The notes: a model not told the origin generated them from the sequence alone. A DNA stretch of 64,000 nt from Cricetomys ansorgei (GCA_026225945.1 JAMJFZ010002481.1:1-64000), one strand, 5' to 3'. Positions 12,464-23,989 are shown, counted from the first letter of the stretch. Translations and numbers: made by a program.

Positions 12464-12828
12464 GTGAGTAGGGCTTTAATGGCTCCATCTGAGAAAAGGA
12501 TGGAGAACATAAGCCAGAAATGAAAATAACATTCTTTCATTGCAGGTCCAGAATCTGAGTGTTCTGGGCAGAATGTTCATTTGTAAGCTTATTTGCACGT
12601 CAGAATTCCAAGCATAACTTAGGCTTTCAAGGGAAGTTTTTAACCTCAATTATAGTCGAGGATCCACAAGGAGTTAGGAACCTCGGCTTTTATGAGATCA
12701 TAGAGTTAGCATCAATAAAAGGACTGATGGTTCATCTTCCCAAGACATTGGAGTATAAAATTGTGATTTTTATTCCCATACACAGAGAATTTTTATTTGG
12801 GTGGTTTTATTTGTTTTCTTTCTTTCTC

Positions 12829-12833
<5 letters not shown>

Positions 12834-12877
<44 letters not shown>
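12834..12877 (+). repeat. (CT)n microsatellite
   Basis: A pure CT run sits at the tail side of a reverse B1-like fragment. Confidence 0.95.
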
Positions 12878-12881
<4 letters not shown>

Positions 12882-13135
12882 GTTTTTTGAAACAAGGTCT
12901 CGCACATTAGCTTAGGCTTGCCTTGGGGTCTCGAGCTCCCGGCTACCCTGCCTTAGTCTGTCTCATGGTGAGGTTATAGATATGCACCACAACACTTGGC
13001 TTTTGCTTTCTTTTATTTTCCTTTATTTTTGAGACAGGCCCCTAGACTGTAGCTCCGGCAGCCTTACACTCAGTGTAGACCAGACTGGTCTCGAGCCCTT
13101 GGCAGCTCTCCTCCGCTATTCATCCAAGTGCTAGG
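12878..13135 (-). repeat. Two diverged B1-like fragments, minus
   Basis: The first ('ttttttgaaacaaggtctcg' to 'caacacttggc') and second ('tgagacaggcccctagactg' to 'ccaagtgctaggtatacat') both read as old B1-type SINEs on the minus strand. Confidence 0.6.
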
Positions 13136-13147
13136 TATACATCACTG

Positions 13148-13440
13148 TGAGTCCCCGGCGGTCTAGGACTGATGCAGACCCGAATCGGGTCGAGGTGCAA
13201 AGAAGACCTCGGGACTCCTCGCTTCTGGTGGAAACAGAGATCGCTTTATTCAGAGTGGGCAAAGGAATATATTGAGGGGTGGGGGTGGGTAGGCAGGCCA
13301 CCTGACAACCTTTGCGTGGACTCACAGATTGCACAGCAAGAGGAGGCAGGGTGATGCAGGCAAGAGGAGGGGCCTGGTCTCTCCTGCCCTGGGGGTGGGG
13401 ATTCCTTGCACCCTCAACTCCTTTTGGGTTGCCACACCCA
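13148..13440 (-). mobile_element. Solo LTR-like element, minus
   Basis: This GC-rich block carries a reversed poly(A) signal (CTTTATT at about 13231-13237, that is AATAAAG on the minus strand) and a 'tgtgagtcc...ggttgccaca' TG...CA-like span. No internal retroviral sequence adjoins it, so a solo LTR of an ERVK/IAP-like family is likely. No target duplication was recognised. Confidence 0.5.
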
Positions 13441-13480
13441 ACTTAGTGAATTATTTTACAGAAAGAAGTTTCCTTCTGCT

Positions 13481-13481
13481 T

Positions 13482-13524
<43 letters not shown>

Positions 13525-13526
13525 TT
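13481..13526 (+). repeat. (TTTA)n microsatellite
   Basis: About 11 TTTA units form the tail of the adjoining reverse B1. Confidence 0.95.
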
Positions 13527-13529
13527 TTT

Positions 13530-13665
13530 TAAGATGAAGCTCTATGTCCCTGGCTGGTCTGGAACTCTCTGTAGACCAGGCTAGCCTGGTCACAGAGATC
13601 CATCTGTCTCTGCCTTCTTCCTCCTGGATACTGGGATTAAAGGCATGTACCACCATGCCTAGCTT
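13530..13665 (-). repeat. B1 SINE, minus
   Basis: It contains 'tagaccaggctagcctggtc', 'tactgggattaaaggcatg' and 'caccatgcctagc', a reverse B1 immediately upstream of exon D. Confidence 0.85.
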
Positions 13666-13859
13666 TCTTTTGCTTCTTAAAAAATTGGTTGGCTTTCCTT
13701 TTATTGGCTAACCTTCAACTGAGAGTTGCATTGTAAACACGTTTTTAGAATCATGTCTGGGTAAAAATTCAAAACTGGTAAAATGATAGAGACACAAGAT
13801 GGGCATCCTTCTCTTGTCAAGGCTCGTAGCTAAAGTCTCAGGATGTGTATTCTTTATAG

Positions 13860-13963
13860 CTGGAACAGCAGCGGGAATATGTCCAGAGGCTCTGGGAAGG
13901 GGATCATCCTGAAGCTCACAAGACATTCGGACTTCCCTTGAACATAATTTGCAAGCAATTATG
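13860..13963 (+). CDS. Ccdc162: Exon D of CCDC162-like gene
   Basis: This 104-bp exon has acceptor TGTATTCTTTATAG|CT and a consensus donor ATG|GTAAGT, phase 0 in and phase 2 out. It encodes LEQQREYVQRLWEGD, then HPEAHKTFGLPLNII and CKQL (residues 175-208). The final two bases TG pair with the first base of exon E to make TGC (Cys). It lies about 190 bp after a reverse B1 and 66 bp before a sense LTR, so it is unusually crowded by mobile DNA, yet its frame and splice sites are intact. Confidence 0.78.
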
Positions 13964-14029
13964 GTAAGTTGGTGTTGTCTTTAGCTGCTTTACATTTAGT
14001 CTTCCAGAGTGATTAAGAATGCAGTATTG

Positions 14030-14490
14030 TGTTGTGGGATATTTTACTATTGTGTGCTGTTTTTGGTTTGTATAAGGGCTTTGATGCTTTGCAGAGTGTG
14101 AAGCCTGATGTCTTGCAGAGGGTGCAGGCCTTGCTTCCTACGAATTTACACCTTTGTGCTAGCCACCTAGATCTCCATGGGTAAAGGTAAATTGTTATCA
14201 CAGTTGAAGGTGACCGACCACAATCAAAGTCTGTGGCTAGAGAAGACTCTGATCATCCCCAGCCGAGTATGCTAAGATACCATTGTGTTGTAATGAAGGC
14301 CTGGACCTGGAGAGGGGGCCCAGGGCGAAGGGAGGGAATTTAAAGGGTCTAAGGCAGAAACAGAGGGGAGAATGGAGAAGCAGAGGAGCAGGAGAGGACG
14401 GTGGAAAGAAGTCTCTGCCCAGCTGCTCAGGTACTGAATTCCCTGAGATTTGACATGGCTTGTAATTAATAAAGAGCATTGGAAAATTCA
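14030..14490 (+). mobile_element. Solo LTR-like element, plus, with sense poly(A) signal
   Basis: A roughly 460-bp block runs from 'tgttgtgggatatttta' to a canonical AATAAA at 14468-14473 followed by 'gagcattggaaaattcaacgatgg'. Composition and the single terminal polyadenylation hexamer fit a sense solo LTR of a rodent ERV family. The exact ends and family are not determined. It could in principle end transcripts in intron D. Confidence 0.5.
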
Positions 14491-15907
14491 ACGATGGACT
14501 CTTATTAGCGATTGAACATCGTTTAACTTCAAAGCGCCACTCAAGGGTTTGTGGATGAGAGACCTTGAGTCAAGCCATGTATCTGGAACCCATGTGTGCC
14601 TTTAACTTTCTCTGAAGGAATTTCTTTCTTCTCACATTATCACTAAGAGGCTTCTGAGAATCAGTCTCAGATGAGCCCCTGGGCATTATTCCTTAAAGAG
14701 CAGTGTTCAATTTCCTGACACCATTCAGAGCAGGAACACATCTTGTCACTCCCTCAACATGACTACTTCCTCACCCCATTCCTGTCTAGCCTTTCAGAGG
14801 GAACTGTGAAGTAGTGACAGATCCTGAGTTGAGCCGGATAGCCTGAGATCAAAATCTCTGTATCGCCTCCAAGTGGAGGGAGTATTGAGCTCTTCTCAAC
14901 ACCCAGCATATACTTTCGAGGGCGTGAACATAGACATGGCCCCAGGCTTCCATAGGTAAGAAGTCCTCGTGATAGGTACATCCTGGGGACGGATAGGGCG
15001 CTGTGAGAGATGGTAGCTAGGATTCTACCTTCTTAAGAAAGAGTTCCAGTTCAAACCTGCGCTTCCCCACAGACTTCTCACAGCACCTATGTCTTCACCA
15101 TAAGAGCTCGGCACCAGCTGCGTGTGCTTGTACATCTTGCTCTGGCAAGAATATGCCTTTCAGGAAATGAGCTTTGGCAGATCAGGCTAAGGCTAGAACG
15201 GATGGGAAAGCTGCCAGAGCAGTCTCCATTTGCTCGGGGAGGCTTGTTCTGTGTCCGGGCTTTGAGTTGAATGCATTGAGGTCCAGGACTAAGCAGAAAC
15301 CCATTTACATAGATTCTAATGGGAACAACTATGCTCTTCAGTTTTAAGGTAGGGAGATCCTTGACTTGTTCTGAATCCTTTCTTCCAAATATAATAGCCT
15401 GCAGACAAGTGTCTCATTGATTTTTGGCCTCATCCATTCTCAAATACAATGTCCTTATAATGCGTATGAAGGAGTCCAGCAGTGTATACCGAACTTAAAA
15501 ATTCTCTTTGTTCATTAACATTTGGAGCAGGAGAGAAAAAACAGGTGTAAAATAGATGCTAAGAATCAAGGGAATTGTTTATTCTTTTCTTATTTAATCA
15601 TTTTTGTTGTTAAGTTACCCTGTTTTCAGGTGGGGACCGAGGTGCGGACAGTTTTGTTTCAGTCATTTCCTTACTGGACAGTTGGAAATACACCCATTTC
15701 TTTCCACTTTACAAGGCTTGTGTTAAAGCAAAGAGCGTGTTGCATTAGCTGGTTAATTCCCTCTGAGCTCATGAGTCTTTACAGGCTCTGGACCTGTAGA
15801 AGCTGTGTTAATTGGTCTTTAAAAACACAAAGGCAGATATCATCCAAAAAAGATACCTTTGTATTTTATTTTGAAAAATAAAATCATCACTTCTTCTCTT
15901 CTTCAAG
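14491..15907 (+). other. Intron D remainder, no recognised feature
   Basis: No SINE or splice-bounded open frame was recognised. The region ends in the pyrimidine-rich acceptor of exon E (ACTTCTTCTCTTCTTCAAG). Confidence 0.5.
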
Positions 15908-16136
15908 CCCAGCTTCAGAAAACGTCCATCTATTGGAGTTTCACTCTTCCCTTGGCCTGGTGGGGCTCATCCCCAAAGCCCTGGAGCACCTGCTGCGTGA
16001 GGCTCGCCATGCCCACAAGCCTGCGTCACCCAGTGGGCTTGCCCAGCTGGATCGACACATCCTGCAGCTTGCCCTGGACCTGTGGCTCACCCCAGCCAAG
16101 CCCGAGGCCTCGTACAGCGCGCAGCTTCAGAGAGAT
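15908..16136 (+). CDS. Ccdc162: Exon E of CCDC162-like gene
   Basis: This 229-bp exon enters in phase 2 and leaves in phase 0 (residues 209-285). The acceptor is TTCTTCAAG|CC. The competing CAG four bases further in would shift the frame, so 15908 is chosen. The encoded protein contains ENVHLLEFHSSLGLVGLIPK, a Leu-rich helix (KALEHLLREARHAHK) and LDRHILQLALDLWLTPAKPE, ending SAQLQRD. The donor GAT|GTGGGT is weaker than its neighbours. Reading on past it gives 49 more open codons, but the join to exon F (phase 0) supports splicing here. Confidence 0.78.
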
Positions 16137-16689
16137 GTGGGTGTTTTCTGCCAGGATCGTTGGGTCCTTGGCAAAGGGACCTCCTTCCAGATGTTTCTAT
16201 TTAGCTCTGTTTTGCTGTTTGGCACTATTCCCCACTGTTTGGTCAGAGAAAGAGCACAGTCACAGCCTTGCCAGTATTTTTAGGGATTTTTGTTCTGCCT
16301 AGTATACAAGGGTGTCACTGTAGCTGCAATTAAGTAGAGGATTACATAAGTATGTGAAGATACTTTCTCATTTCTCATTGGCGCTGTGACGAAACACAGC
16401 ATGTTTGTGCACTGGGGAGAAGTTGGAGATACACTGGAGAGCCATAACGGTCAGGAGTTCAAGCTGTGCCTGGTGACTTAGGTGTTGTCTATACTTGCAT
16501 CTCAGTCCTTTTCTTTTTCTGTTAAGGCTTTGAATGCTGAACTGGGGCTTCCAATTTGGTCTTGTTCTACAGCCACTTGTGAAGGCTGTAGACTTGTGAT
16601 GGCTACCAAGACATCTGCTCCTTAAGTCACCATGGTGTCCTATCCTCTCCTGCCCAAACTAAAATCACCTTTTAAAAAAATTTGTATTT

Positions 16690-16862
16690 TAATTTTTATG
16701 ATTTATTTGTGTGTGTGTGTGTGCGTGTGTACATAGGCCATGTGTTTGGGGGTGTCCATGGAGGCCAGAAGAGGATGCTGGATTCCCTAAAGCTATAGTT
16801 ATAGTGGTTGTGAGATGCCCAGTGTGGGTCATGCACCTGAATGTGAGTCTGGAGGAGCAGGA
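16690..16862 (-). repeat. Diverged B2/B3 SINE, minus
   Basis: A TG-rich start is followed by 'catggaggccagaagaggatg' and 'ttgtgagatgcccagtgtgg', reading as a reverse B2/B3. The terminal 'ctctccag' end is lost. Confidence 0.6.
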
Positions 16863-16869
16863 AGTATTC

Positions 16870-17800
16870 TTAGCTTAGTTGTTGATTTAAGTTCAAAGGT
16901 TGTTTATTCTTTGGCTAATTTAATCACTGGCTCTTTGTCTTAGAGTCCTGGAGCATTTCTGCCTCCATACAATCTAAAACATTTAAACAGCTAGCCTGGA
17001 CCTAGAAGGCTTCAGCCTCAGCCTCTGAGACCCACTGCTGACTGAGCCACTCTGACTAGCTCCTTCTGAACTGTGACTCTTCTGGTTCCACTCACTCACT
17101 GTTCTGACTCAAACTCTCCTCCAAACTGACTGGTTCAAACTGACCTTCTGAGCTGGCTTACTATTTCTGACAGAACTCTTCTGAATCCACCTTACTCTGG
17201 CTGATTCTCTGACTGCCTCAGACTGAACTGATCTGCTCAGCTTCAAACTGATTCATTTTCCCATCTAATACTGACTTCTTCTGCCGAGCTGCCTCTGTGT
17301 CTCTGCCTCAGACTCCTCAGACTGCTTCTGTGTCTCTGTGAGCTCTCACTGCCCCGTACTGCCTCAGTCAGCCTTTCTGCTTCTCTGTCTTATCCTCGTC
17401 TGCCTCTGTATCTCTCCTCAGTTAAACTGCCTCATTGTCTCTGTGTCTCTGCCTCAGGCTGCCTGTGTAACTCACCATACTCTGAGCTGAGAGCCCTCCT
17501 TTCTATCAATAGAGTTGGGCAGGTCCTCACTCTGACTCACTCTGCTAACTCTTCCTCTGATTTGTCACTTTGTGTGCCCTTCACTCTGACTCATCTCAGA
17601 TGTCACTTCCTGTCTGATACTGACTCCTTGGGAGCTCTGCTTCCTGTCTCCCAAGTGCTGGGATTAAAGGCATGCACTACCACTCTCTTCTGAATACTGG
17701 GATTAAAGATGTGTATCAACAATCTTTCTACCCTAGAGCAGTCATGTTGATAGAGTAAAGGATTAAATATCCCTCTCTAGCCCTAAAATCATTTTTAAGA
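16870..17800 (+). repeat. CTGACT/CTGCCTC-rich repeat block with B1-like end
   Basis: About 650 bp (16950-17620) is dominated by irregular CTGACT, TTCTGA, CTGCCTC and TGTCTCTG words, strongly pyrimidine-biased. It is followed by 'ccaagtgctgggattaaagg', a B1-end-like piece, and a second 'actgggattaaagatg'. It looks like a known type of rodent interspersed repeat or a degenerated tandem array. The family is not identified and no coding potential is seen. Confidence 0.45.
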
Positions 17801-17884
17801 GACAATTTTAACTTTATTAAAATAATATAAAATTACAGAGAATTGTGGCAGAAGAGGAAAGGACACATTTTAATTTAAAGCTAC

Positions 17885-18110
17885 TCAAAGGCTGGCCCTA
17901 GCAGTACAGCCTTATAATCTATGCTGCTTGGGTGGCTGTGGCAGGAGAATCAGTCAAAGGCTTCCTGGGCTACACACTGAGAGCCATGTCAGCCTAAACT
18001 ACATAGCAAGAGGCCTGGGTGTGTAGCTCGGTGGTAGAGCGCTAGCCTAGAGTGCCTAAGGCCCTATATTCAATCCCAAATACTGCAAACGTAGTAAAAA
18101 ATCAATAAAT
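17885..18110 (+). repeat. B4-type SINE (B1-like plus ID-like), plus
   Basis: A B1-like half ('ttataatctatgctgcttgg') leads into the ID-like half 'gtgtagctcggtggtagagcg' and an A-rich tail. The tRNA-like box here belongs to the SINE, not to a tRNA gene. Confidence 0.65.
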
Positions 18111-18204
18111 CCACTCCTGAGCATTCTTTCTCTGAATTCAAGCAGTGTTCATGGGCGTAGGATATTATCACACCCTCGCACGCTGTTATCTTCCATCTCT
18201 CTAG

Positions 18205-18358
18205 TCTTTGTGTCTTGTTTTGTTTTTTGAGACAGGGTCTCACTATTTATCCCTGGCTGTCCTGGAACTATAGACCAGGCCGGCCTTGAACTCCCAGAGA
18301 TCTGCCTGCCTCTGCCTCCTGCATGCTGGGAATAAGAGTGTGCACCATCATGCTGGCT
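18205..18358 (-). repeat. B1 SINE, minus
   Basis: A T-rich tail, 'gagacagggtctcactattta', 'ccaggccggccttgaactcc' and 'gtgcaccatcatgctggct' mark a reverse B1. Confidence 0.9.
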
Positions 18359-18824
18359 CTGCCAGTCTTAATACCCACATTCATAACTGCATAACTCCCT
18401 TACACGGTGAAATCACAACCTCTCTAACTTCTTCCCTGCGGATGAGCATGCAAGTGGTTTCTGGGTTTCTATGTTATTAAAAACACAAAAGACACGTCTC
18501 TATGCTTTCAGATATAGCTATATTTTGAATTGATTCCTTTTCCTAGGGATTCGTGGAGGCAGAATTGATGAAGTAAAATTTAAATCTTAGATACAAATTG
18601 CTTCTCAAAAGGATCATGCCAATGTCTATAATAACTACTGTAATGAGAGCTGCACTTCTGTTCCAGTGCAGAGCAACATCAGCATTAGAAATGCACGAAC
18701 TAACGTAGATGTGAGCATGGGAGACGCACTATGACTTATCTACACCCCATTGCTGTGACTGAGACTGCTCAGATAGATGTGTATACATACACGTGTATAT
18801 ACATTGATATATTCATAGATATTA

Positions 18825-19002
18825 GTTTGTGTGTGTAAGTGCCTATGTGAATAAATGTGCACCACGTGCATGCGGGTGCTTGCAGAGGCCAGAAGAGGGC
18901 GTCAGCTCCTCTGAGCTGGACCTACGGCGATTGAGCTGCCTGACATGGGTGTTGGGAAGAAGGAGCACTAAGTGCTCTGTCTGTGGCTGTCTCTCCAGCC
19001 CT
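18825..19002 (-). repeat. B2/B3 SINE, minus
   Basis: 'aggccagaagagggcgtcag' and 'tggctgtctctccagccc' mark a reverse B2/B3 element. Confidence 0.75.
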
Positions 19003-19972
19003 TACTGAGATATATTTTAAATACATTGTGTCCCTAGCTATGATTTCACTGCTATCCACTTACATGAACTTATTAAATAGAATTTTAGCCTTTTCATCTA
19101 TCGTATTTTCTGCAAATGTTTTTCTCATTTTTAAACAAAAACCTCTTATTTTTACATGGCTGACTTTGTCGACCATTTGCTTTGTGATTCTGTCTATCCT
19201 CCTAAATACAGAAGGAAAGCCACCCTGCTGATGCTTTATTTGTCTCATTTCCCCTATTTTAAGGATTTGATTTGATTTTTAAACATTTAACTCCTTTACT
19301 ATTGGCTGGAATTAGTGTACATAGGCTGGTGTGAGGGAGAAATTGGAGTTTCCTTGAGTTCTGAGCCGTTTGTCTTACTTCCATTTAATCTTCTCAGTGC
19401 CCCATAGTGTCATAGTCAGTGCTTTATAAACGCTCGTACAAGTTACAGTGCCGCCGGGCGTGCCTCGTCTCGTGCTGATGTCACTGTTTCGATTTTTGTT
19501 TTTGAAATATGTTCACAGTTGAACATAAGAACACTGAGCATTTGACCTGACCTTTTGCATCAGGTTAGGAAATGAGGGCAGTGCTGCCCTCTGAAGACTT
19601 GCAGGGCTTGACAGTTCTCTTGGCAATCGCAGCTGGAGACTTTAAAGACTTTAGAGCAATCCCATCCCAGTAGACAGGTCCTTTGGTCGCTACGTGGTTA
19701 AGGAAGAGGGCACGCCCTGTGGCGCAGACCAGAATGAGTAGATAGAGGGTCCTCAGAGTAGGTCCTTAGAAACGGACACGGAGGGCAGAGACGCCTGAGA
19801 GCCCGTGTGCTCGCTAAGGCAGAAGGGCATTAAAGGTCACTTGGGTGTTTCACAGGTACATGGGGCCACCTGGGAGTGGGGAGCACTGCAAGGCAGGTGG
19901 GGGTCCTGTGAAACTACAGAACTTGGAATTAGGAAGCTACAATTACTCTCGGCACTACTGAGGGACTTGTAA
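19003..19972 (+). other. Intron E, no recognised feature
   Basis: Unique-looking sequence. The 82-codon open frame at 18983-19231 starts inside a SINE and has no splice support. Confidence 0.45.
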
Positions 19973-20100
19973 AATTGACAGGTGGCTGGGCCTCATGTAG
20001 GCTCACAATGTCAGAGACTACGGAGGCCAAAGTGGAGGATTACAAGTACAGAGCCAGCCTGGCCAGCTTAGTGAGATCTTGTTTCGAAGTAAAAATTAAA
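19973..20100 (+). repeat. Old B1-like SINE, plus
   Basis: 'agagccagcctggccagctt' and 'gtgagatcttgtttcgaag' with an A-rich tail fit a diverged, early B1-type element. Confidence 0.55.
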
Positions 20101-20329
20101 AATAACTCTGTCATAGAGGGCTTGCCCTGTTTTCCCTTCTCTCCCCCACCCCCACTTACAAAACTTAAAGGTTATTTTAGATTCAATGCCGAAGAAAAAT
20201 AATGGCATCTTTGGTGCCTCCTGAGGGATCTAGTAAAAATTAAAATGAGTTCATACGTGTGAAAATATTTGACATTTTGAAATTGCAATTAGAGAGGCTT
20301 ATAAAAATTGTTATTGGCCACCAAAATTT

Positions 20330-20537
20330 TTTAATGTTTTTTATTTTATGTGTATGTGTCTTTTGCCTGCATGTACTACATGTGTACCTTGTGCCTATGG
20401 AAGCCAAAGAAAGCATTGGATTCTTTGAACTGGAGTTACAAGTAATTCTGAGCCACCATGTAGGTGTTAGGATCAAACCCAGGTCTTCTGGAAGAGTGGC
20501 CACTGCTCTTAACCACTGAACCACATCTCCAACCCAC
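20330..20537 (-). repeat. B2 SINE, minus
   Basis: 'cttttgcctgcatgtactac', 'aacccaggtcttctggaaga' and 'cttaaccactgaaccacatc' give a complete reverse B2. Confidence 0.9.
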
Positions 20538-20791
20538 CAAAATACGTTTTTAAGTTATTGACTTTTATTTTTATTTAGATCCCACTCCCTCAGTTTTTGT
20601 GTTTAGACTCAAAACATTTATAATAAATAAGAAAATATCTCTGCATACGTTGACTCCCATAACCTCCTGGGCAGTCCTATCGGGTGGTGATTATTAGTGT
20701 CTGGGAGGCAGCCGTGACTCCAGCGTCTGTGCCACTGATGGCGTTTCTTCTTTTTAGTTTTGAGTTTTCAAATTACTTGGTTTGCTTTCAG

Positions 20792-20994
20792 CTCTTTTCA
20801 GCTAAAGTGATGGGTGATCCCTTTCTCGTGGAAGAGGTGGTCCTGCTTACACTCAGGTCTGCGGTGGACGAAGGACAGCAACAAGGCCAAGACTTCCCCG
20901 CACTGCTCCTGAAGACCTTTTCCGAACTTCTGGAGCTCCTGACCCTCCGTCACCGGCTGATAGAAACGAGTGTGGAGAGTGCGTACTTGGCTCG
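20792..20994 (+). CDS. Ccdc162: Exon F of CCDC162-like gene
   Basis: This 203-bp exon has acceptor GGTTTGCTTTCAG|CT and donor CTCG|GTCAGT, phase 0 in and phase 2 out (residues 286-352). It encodes LFSAKVMGDPFLVEEVVLL, TLRSAVDEGQQQGQDFPALL and a long helix KTFSELLELLTLRHRLIETS ending ESAYLA. The trailing CG joins exon G's first base to give CGG (Arg). The open frame runs on to 21088 by chance; the split codon and next exon support the GTCAGT donor. Confidence 0.78.
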
Positions 20995-21203
20995 GTCAGT
21001 GGGGGCCAGGAGCTTCGTGGAAGCTTGGGGAATAAGTCGGAGAGTTTGGGGCTCACTTCTCAGCCTTGCTCTTTTGCTCCCAGAGTAGCTAGATGGATGA
21101 TCAGTTCCTCCCTTCCTTCCCTCCAGCCTCCTGCGAGGCTCTCTGACATCCCAGTGGACCCACGTTTCCCTTCCACTCAGCACATGGCCTTTTGCTCACT
21201 CAG

Positions 21204-21420
21204 CGCTTCTCAACCTGTGGGTTTCGACTCCTTTGGGGTTGAACGACCCTTTTATAGGGGTCGCCTAAAAGTATCTGCATATAAAATATTTACATTACAA
21301 TTCATAACAGTAGCAAAATTACAGTTACAAAGTAGCAAGGAAAATAATTTTATGGTTTAGTGTCACCACAACATGAGGTATTAAAGGGTTGCAGCAGGAA
21401 GGTTGAGAATCACTGGCTTA
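21204..21420 (+). mobile_element. hAT-type non-autonomous DNA element (URR1-like)
   Basis: About 217 bp is bounded by inverted ends: 'gcgcttctcaacctgtggg' at the left and '..aaggttgagaatcactggc' at the right. The interior has the 'ttacaattcataacagtagcaaa' core. These features match the rodent URR1/Charlie-derived MITE class. No transposase is present. A second related copy lies at 30595-30822. Confidence 0.7.
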
Positions 21421-21499
21421 GATGCTTAATATTGGTTGGTCAGTTTTCCAGCATACACTCCCTGAACACAAAGCCCTGCTGGGTTGTTTACCAAGATAT

Positions 21500-21960
21500 C
21501 CTGTGACCTGGTGTAGTAATCTGTGCTATTATAACAGACCACCAAGACTGGGTCATTCATAAAGAATAGATCTATTTCTAATAGTTCTGGATATTGAGAG
21601 ATCCAAGGTCATGGGCTCCACATCTGGCAAGAGCCTTCCTGCTGCTTCAGCCCAAGACAGAAGACAGACAAGCATGCTCTTGCTTGTGCTCTTCGGGGGA
21701 TGGGAGCAGGAGCAGGGGAGGACAGAAAGGGGGAGGTCTGATGTCCTTTTATCAGAAACCCACTTCCACATTAGCTGACCTACTTCTTCATCAACAGTTG
21801 AGCCCTCACAACCAATCCTCTCTTTAAAGTTGCTATCAACTGTTCTTGTGCTGGGGATTAAATTTTTAACCTGTGAACTTTGGGGGCATCCAAACCATAG
21901 CCACCTGTCTGGGGCCTGAGCCATAGCAGTCACTCTGAGAATTTTGGTTGAATTTTCTCT
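21500..21960 (+). repeat. Old interspersed repeat, family not named
   Basis: 'ctattataacagaccaccaagactgggtcattcataaag' followed by 'agttctggatattgagagatccaagg' (shown here in two pieces) is a widespread mammalian repeat pattern. I cannot name the family with certainty. The long minus-strand open frame over it is a by-product. Confidence 0.45.
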
Positions 21961-22611
21961 TGCACACAATGAAGGTGATGAGCGGAGGGTCTGGAGACAT
22001 AAGAATGTGTCTGTGGTGACATCTAGACCTGCGGGGGGATGGGGCTCAGCAGGTCAGAGGGCAGAGGTACTAGTGAGGTCTCTTTCCGTCCTTATAGGAG
22101 GTGATGGCAAGAGTTTTCTAAAGAGAGGAAAATGGAACTAGAAAGTTTGTTTCAAATACATACAATGCTGTTCTGAGTCCCACGAGAGGCCCTGCAGGCG
22201 TAGACATCCAGCCGTCCACCAGCCACCAGTGAGGACTGCTTCATCACAACCTTTATGGGACTTTACATGTTGTGGTTCCTTAAATTCTTACCCTATCCTT
22301 ATGAGATAAGTGCAAACACTTCACTAGCAAGAAAGTAAGCCCAAAATACCCAAATTAGAAAGTAGCAGAAACAGAAACTGACCTATTAGTTACTACCTCT
22401 CTACTACCTCTTATAATTTATGAGCCTCTTGGGAGGTAATGATGTTCAAGTTACCCTCAATACAATAATGATATTCTTCTCATGTGAAAAATACTTTGGG
22501 AGCACAGAAAAGGGAATGTTTCATTCTTTTTAAGTGGATCATGGAATGCATCATGGGAGATGGCGCTAATAGAATGGGTCCCTCTAAAACTCATGCTATC
22601 AAGAACTAGTA

Positions 22612-22770
22612 CCTTGCTGGTGGTGGCACACACCTTTACTCTCAGCACTCAGGAGGCAGAGGCAGGCAGATTTCTGTGAGTTCAAGGCCAGCCTGGTCTA
22701 CAGACCTGTTCCAGGACAGTCAGAGTCACACCAGAGAAATCTTGTCTCGAAAAAACAAAAATAAAGAATG
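22612..22770 (+). repeat. B1 SINE, plus
   Basis: 'ctctcagcactcaggaggcag', 'caaggccagcctggtctac' and 'cttgtctcgaaaaaac' with an A-rich tail mark a complete sense B1. Confidence 0.92.
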
Positions 22771-23630
22771 AAAGAAAGAATTAATACCTCAAGATGGGAG
22801 AGTCTATTCAAGAGATATTCAGATTAAACGGAAGATGTTGGGATTGGGTTGGAGCCAATCCAATAGACTGTTGCACTTACAAAAGGAGCTTTGACACAGA
22901 CTGCATCTAGGAAGGTGCAGAGAAGATGCCATCCAGAAGACAGGGAGAGAGGAATGGGCAGCTCCCTCCTTCACAGCTCGAGGAGGAGGTAATGTGCCCA
23001 CATCTCCGTCTCAGAGCTGAGACAATGGATTTCTGTTGCTTAACACTCTGAACATTTGATGTGTGGTGCTTTGTGACAGCAGCCCTGGCACACTGACCCA
23101 GGTGCCAACTGAACTCAGGGTGAGAACTGGTTTAGACTGGAGGTGTCAGGATACAGGGAGAGAGCTCAGAGGTGAATCAGGACAGGGCTGAGGATCACAG
23201 ATTCTTGCACAAGGAAGTGTTTTTAGGGACTGGATGTAGTAGGTGAGAAGAGGACCCCAAGCCACATATGAACGTAAAGAGAAGCCGGTGAAGCCTGGGG
23301 AAGGGTGATGGCATGGCAGGAGCGTGGACAGTGGAGGCCCAGGAAATAGTGTGGGTCTGGGGTTGGGGGGCAGAAGGCTCCATAATGACGACTTTGAGAC
23401 AAGACTGTGAGCATTGCTCAGACCTCATCAGCATGCCAGCCTTTCTGTTGCCTCCCTGACCTAGTAGGAATCGAGGCACAAGATTGTTCTAGATCATTCA
23501 CTTTGCATAATGCTGGGCTTACTCTGATTTGATTTTGTGTTCATGCTTAATCTTGTGTGTTCACATGTGTGGCTCAATTGTCTTTCAGGAAAAGCTGATA
23601 AATGCACCCTTGGCTCTTCCTCTCTTTAAG

Positions 23631-23786
23631 GCTATATAAGGAATTTGCACAGGAGATGGGTTTTGAAGAATCCCATTTGTACCTGAGGCCTGTTCTCTTT
23701 GAGTGTGCGTCACACAAGGACAAGGTGGACCCGCCCCCTCCTGTCTTCATGACCTCTCTGTTGGAGGACAGCAGTCGAGTGGACAG
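23631..23786 (+). CDS. Ccdc162: Exon G of CCDC162-like gene
   Basis: This 156-bp exon has acceptor CTTCCTCTCTTTAAG|GC and donor ACAG|GTGAGC, phase 2 at both ends (residues 353-404). It encodes LYKEFAQEMGFEESHLYLRP, a Cys/His-containing middle (FECASHKDK) and a proline patch VDPPPPVFMTSLLEDSSRVD. The AG at its end plus exon H's G form AGG (Arg). The sequence is free of stops, and the consensus donor is strong. No catalytic motif is recognised. Confidence 0.8.
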
Positions 23787-23989
23787 GTGAGCACTTAGTG
23801 AAGTGCTACCGGGGTGCAGCGAGAACGCTCTCCATCGCACTAGACACACGGTGGCGAATGTTCTTAACTTCCCTTCTGCGGGTGTAACCTGCCGTCGTGC
23901 CAACGTCTTCTTTCGTACTTTTTTTTTTATAATAAGGGGAAAACAACATCTCAGTCAAGGGTATGACTGGGTTTAAAAACACAAAATCA

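Noticed and set aside
18010..18050. tRNA-like A-box/B-box sequence
   Set aside because: It belongs to an ID/B4 SINE with an A-rich tail, not to a tRNA gene with a foldable cloverleaf.
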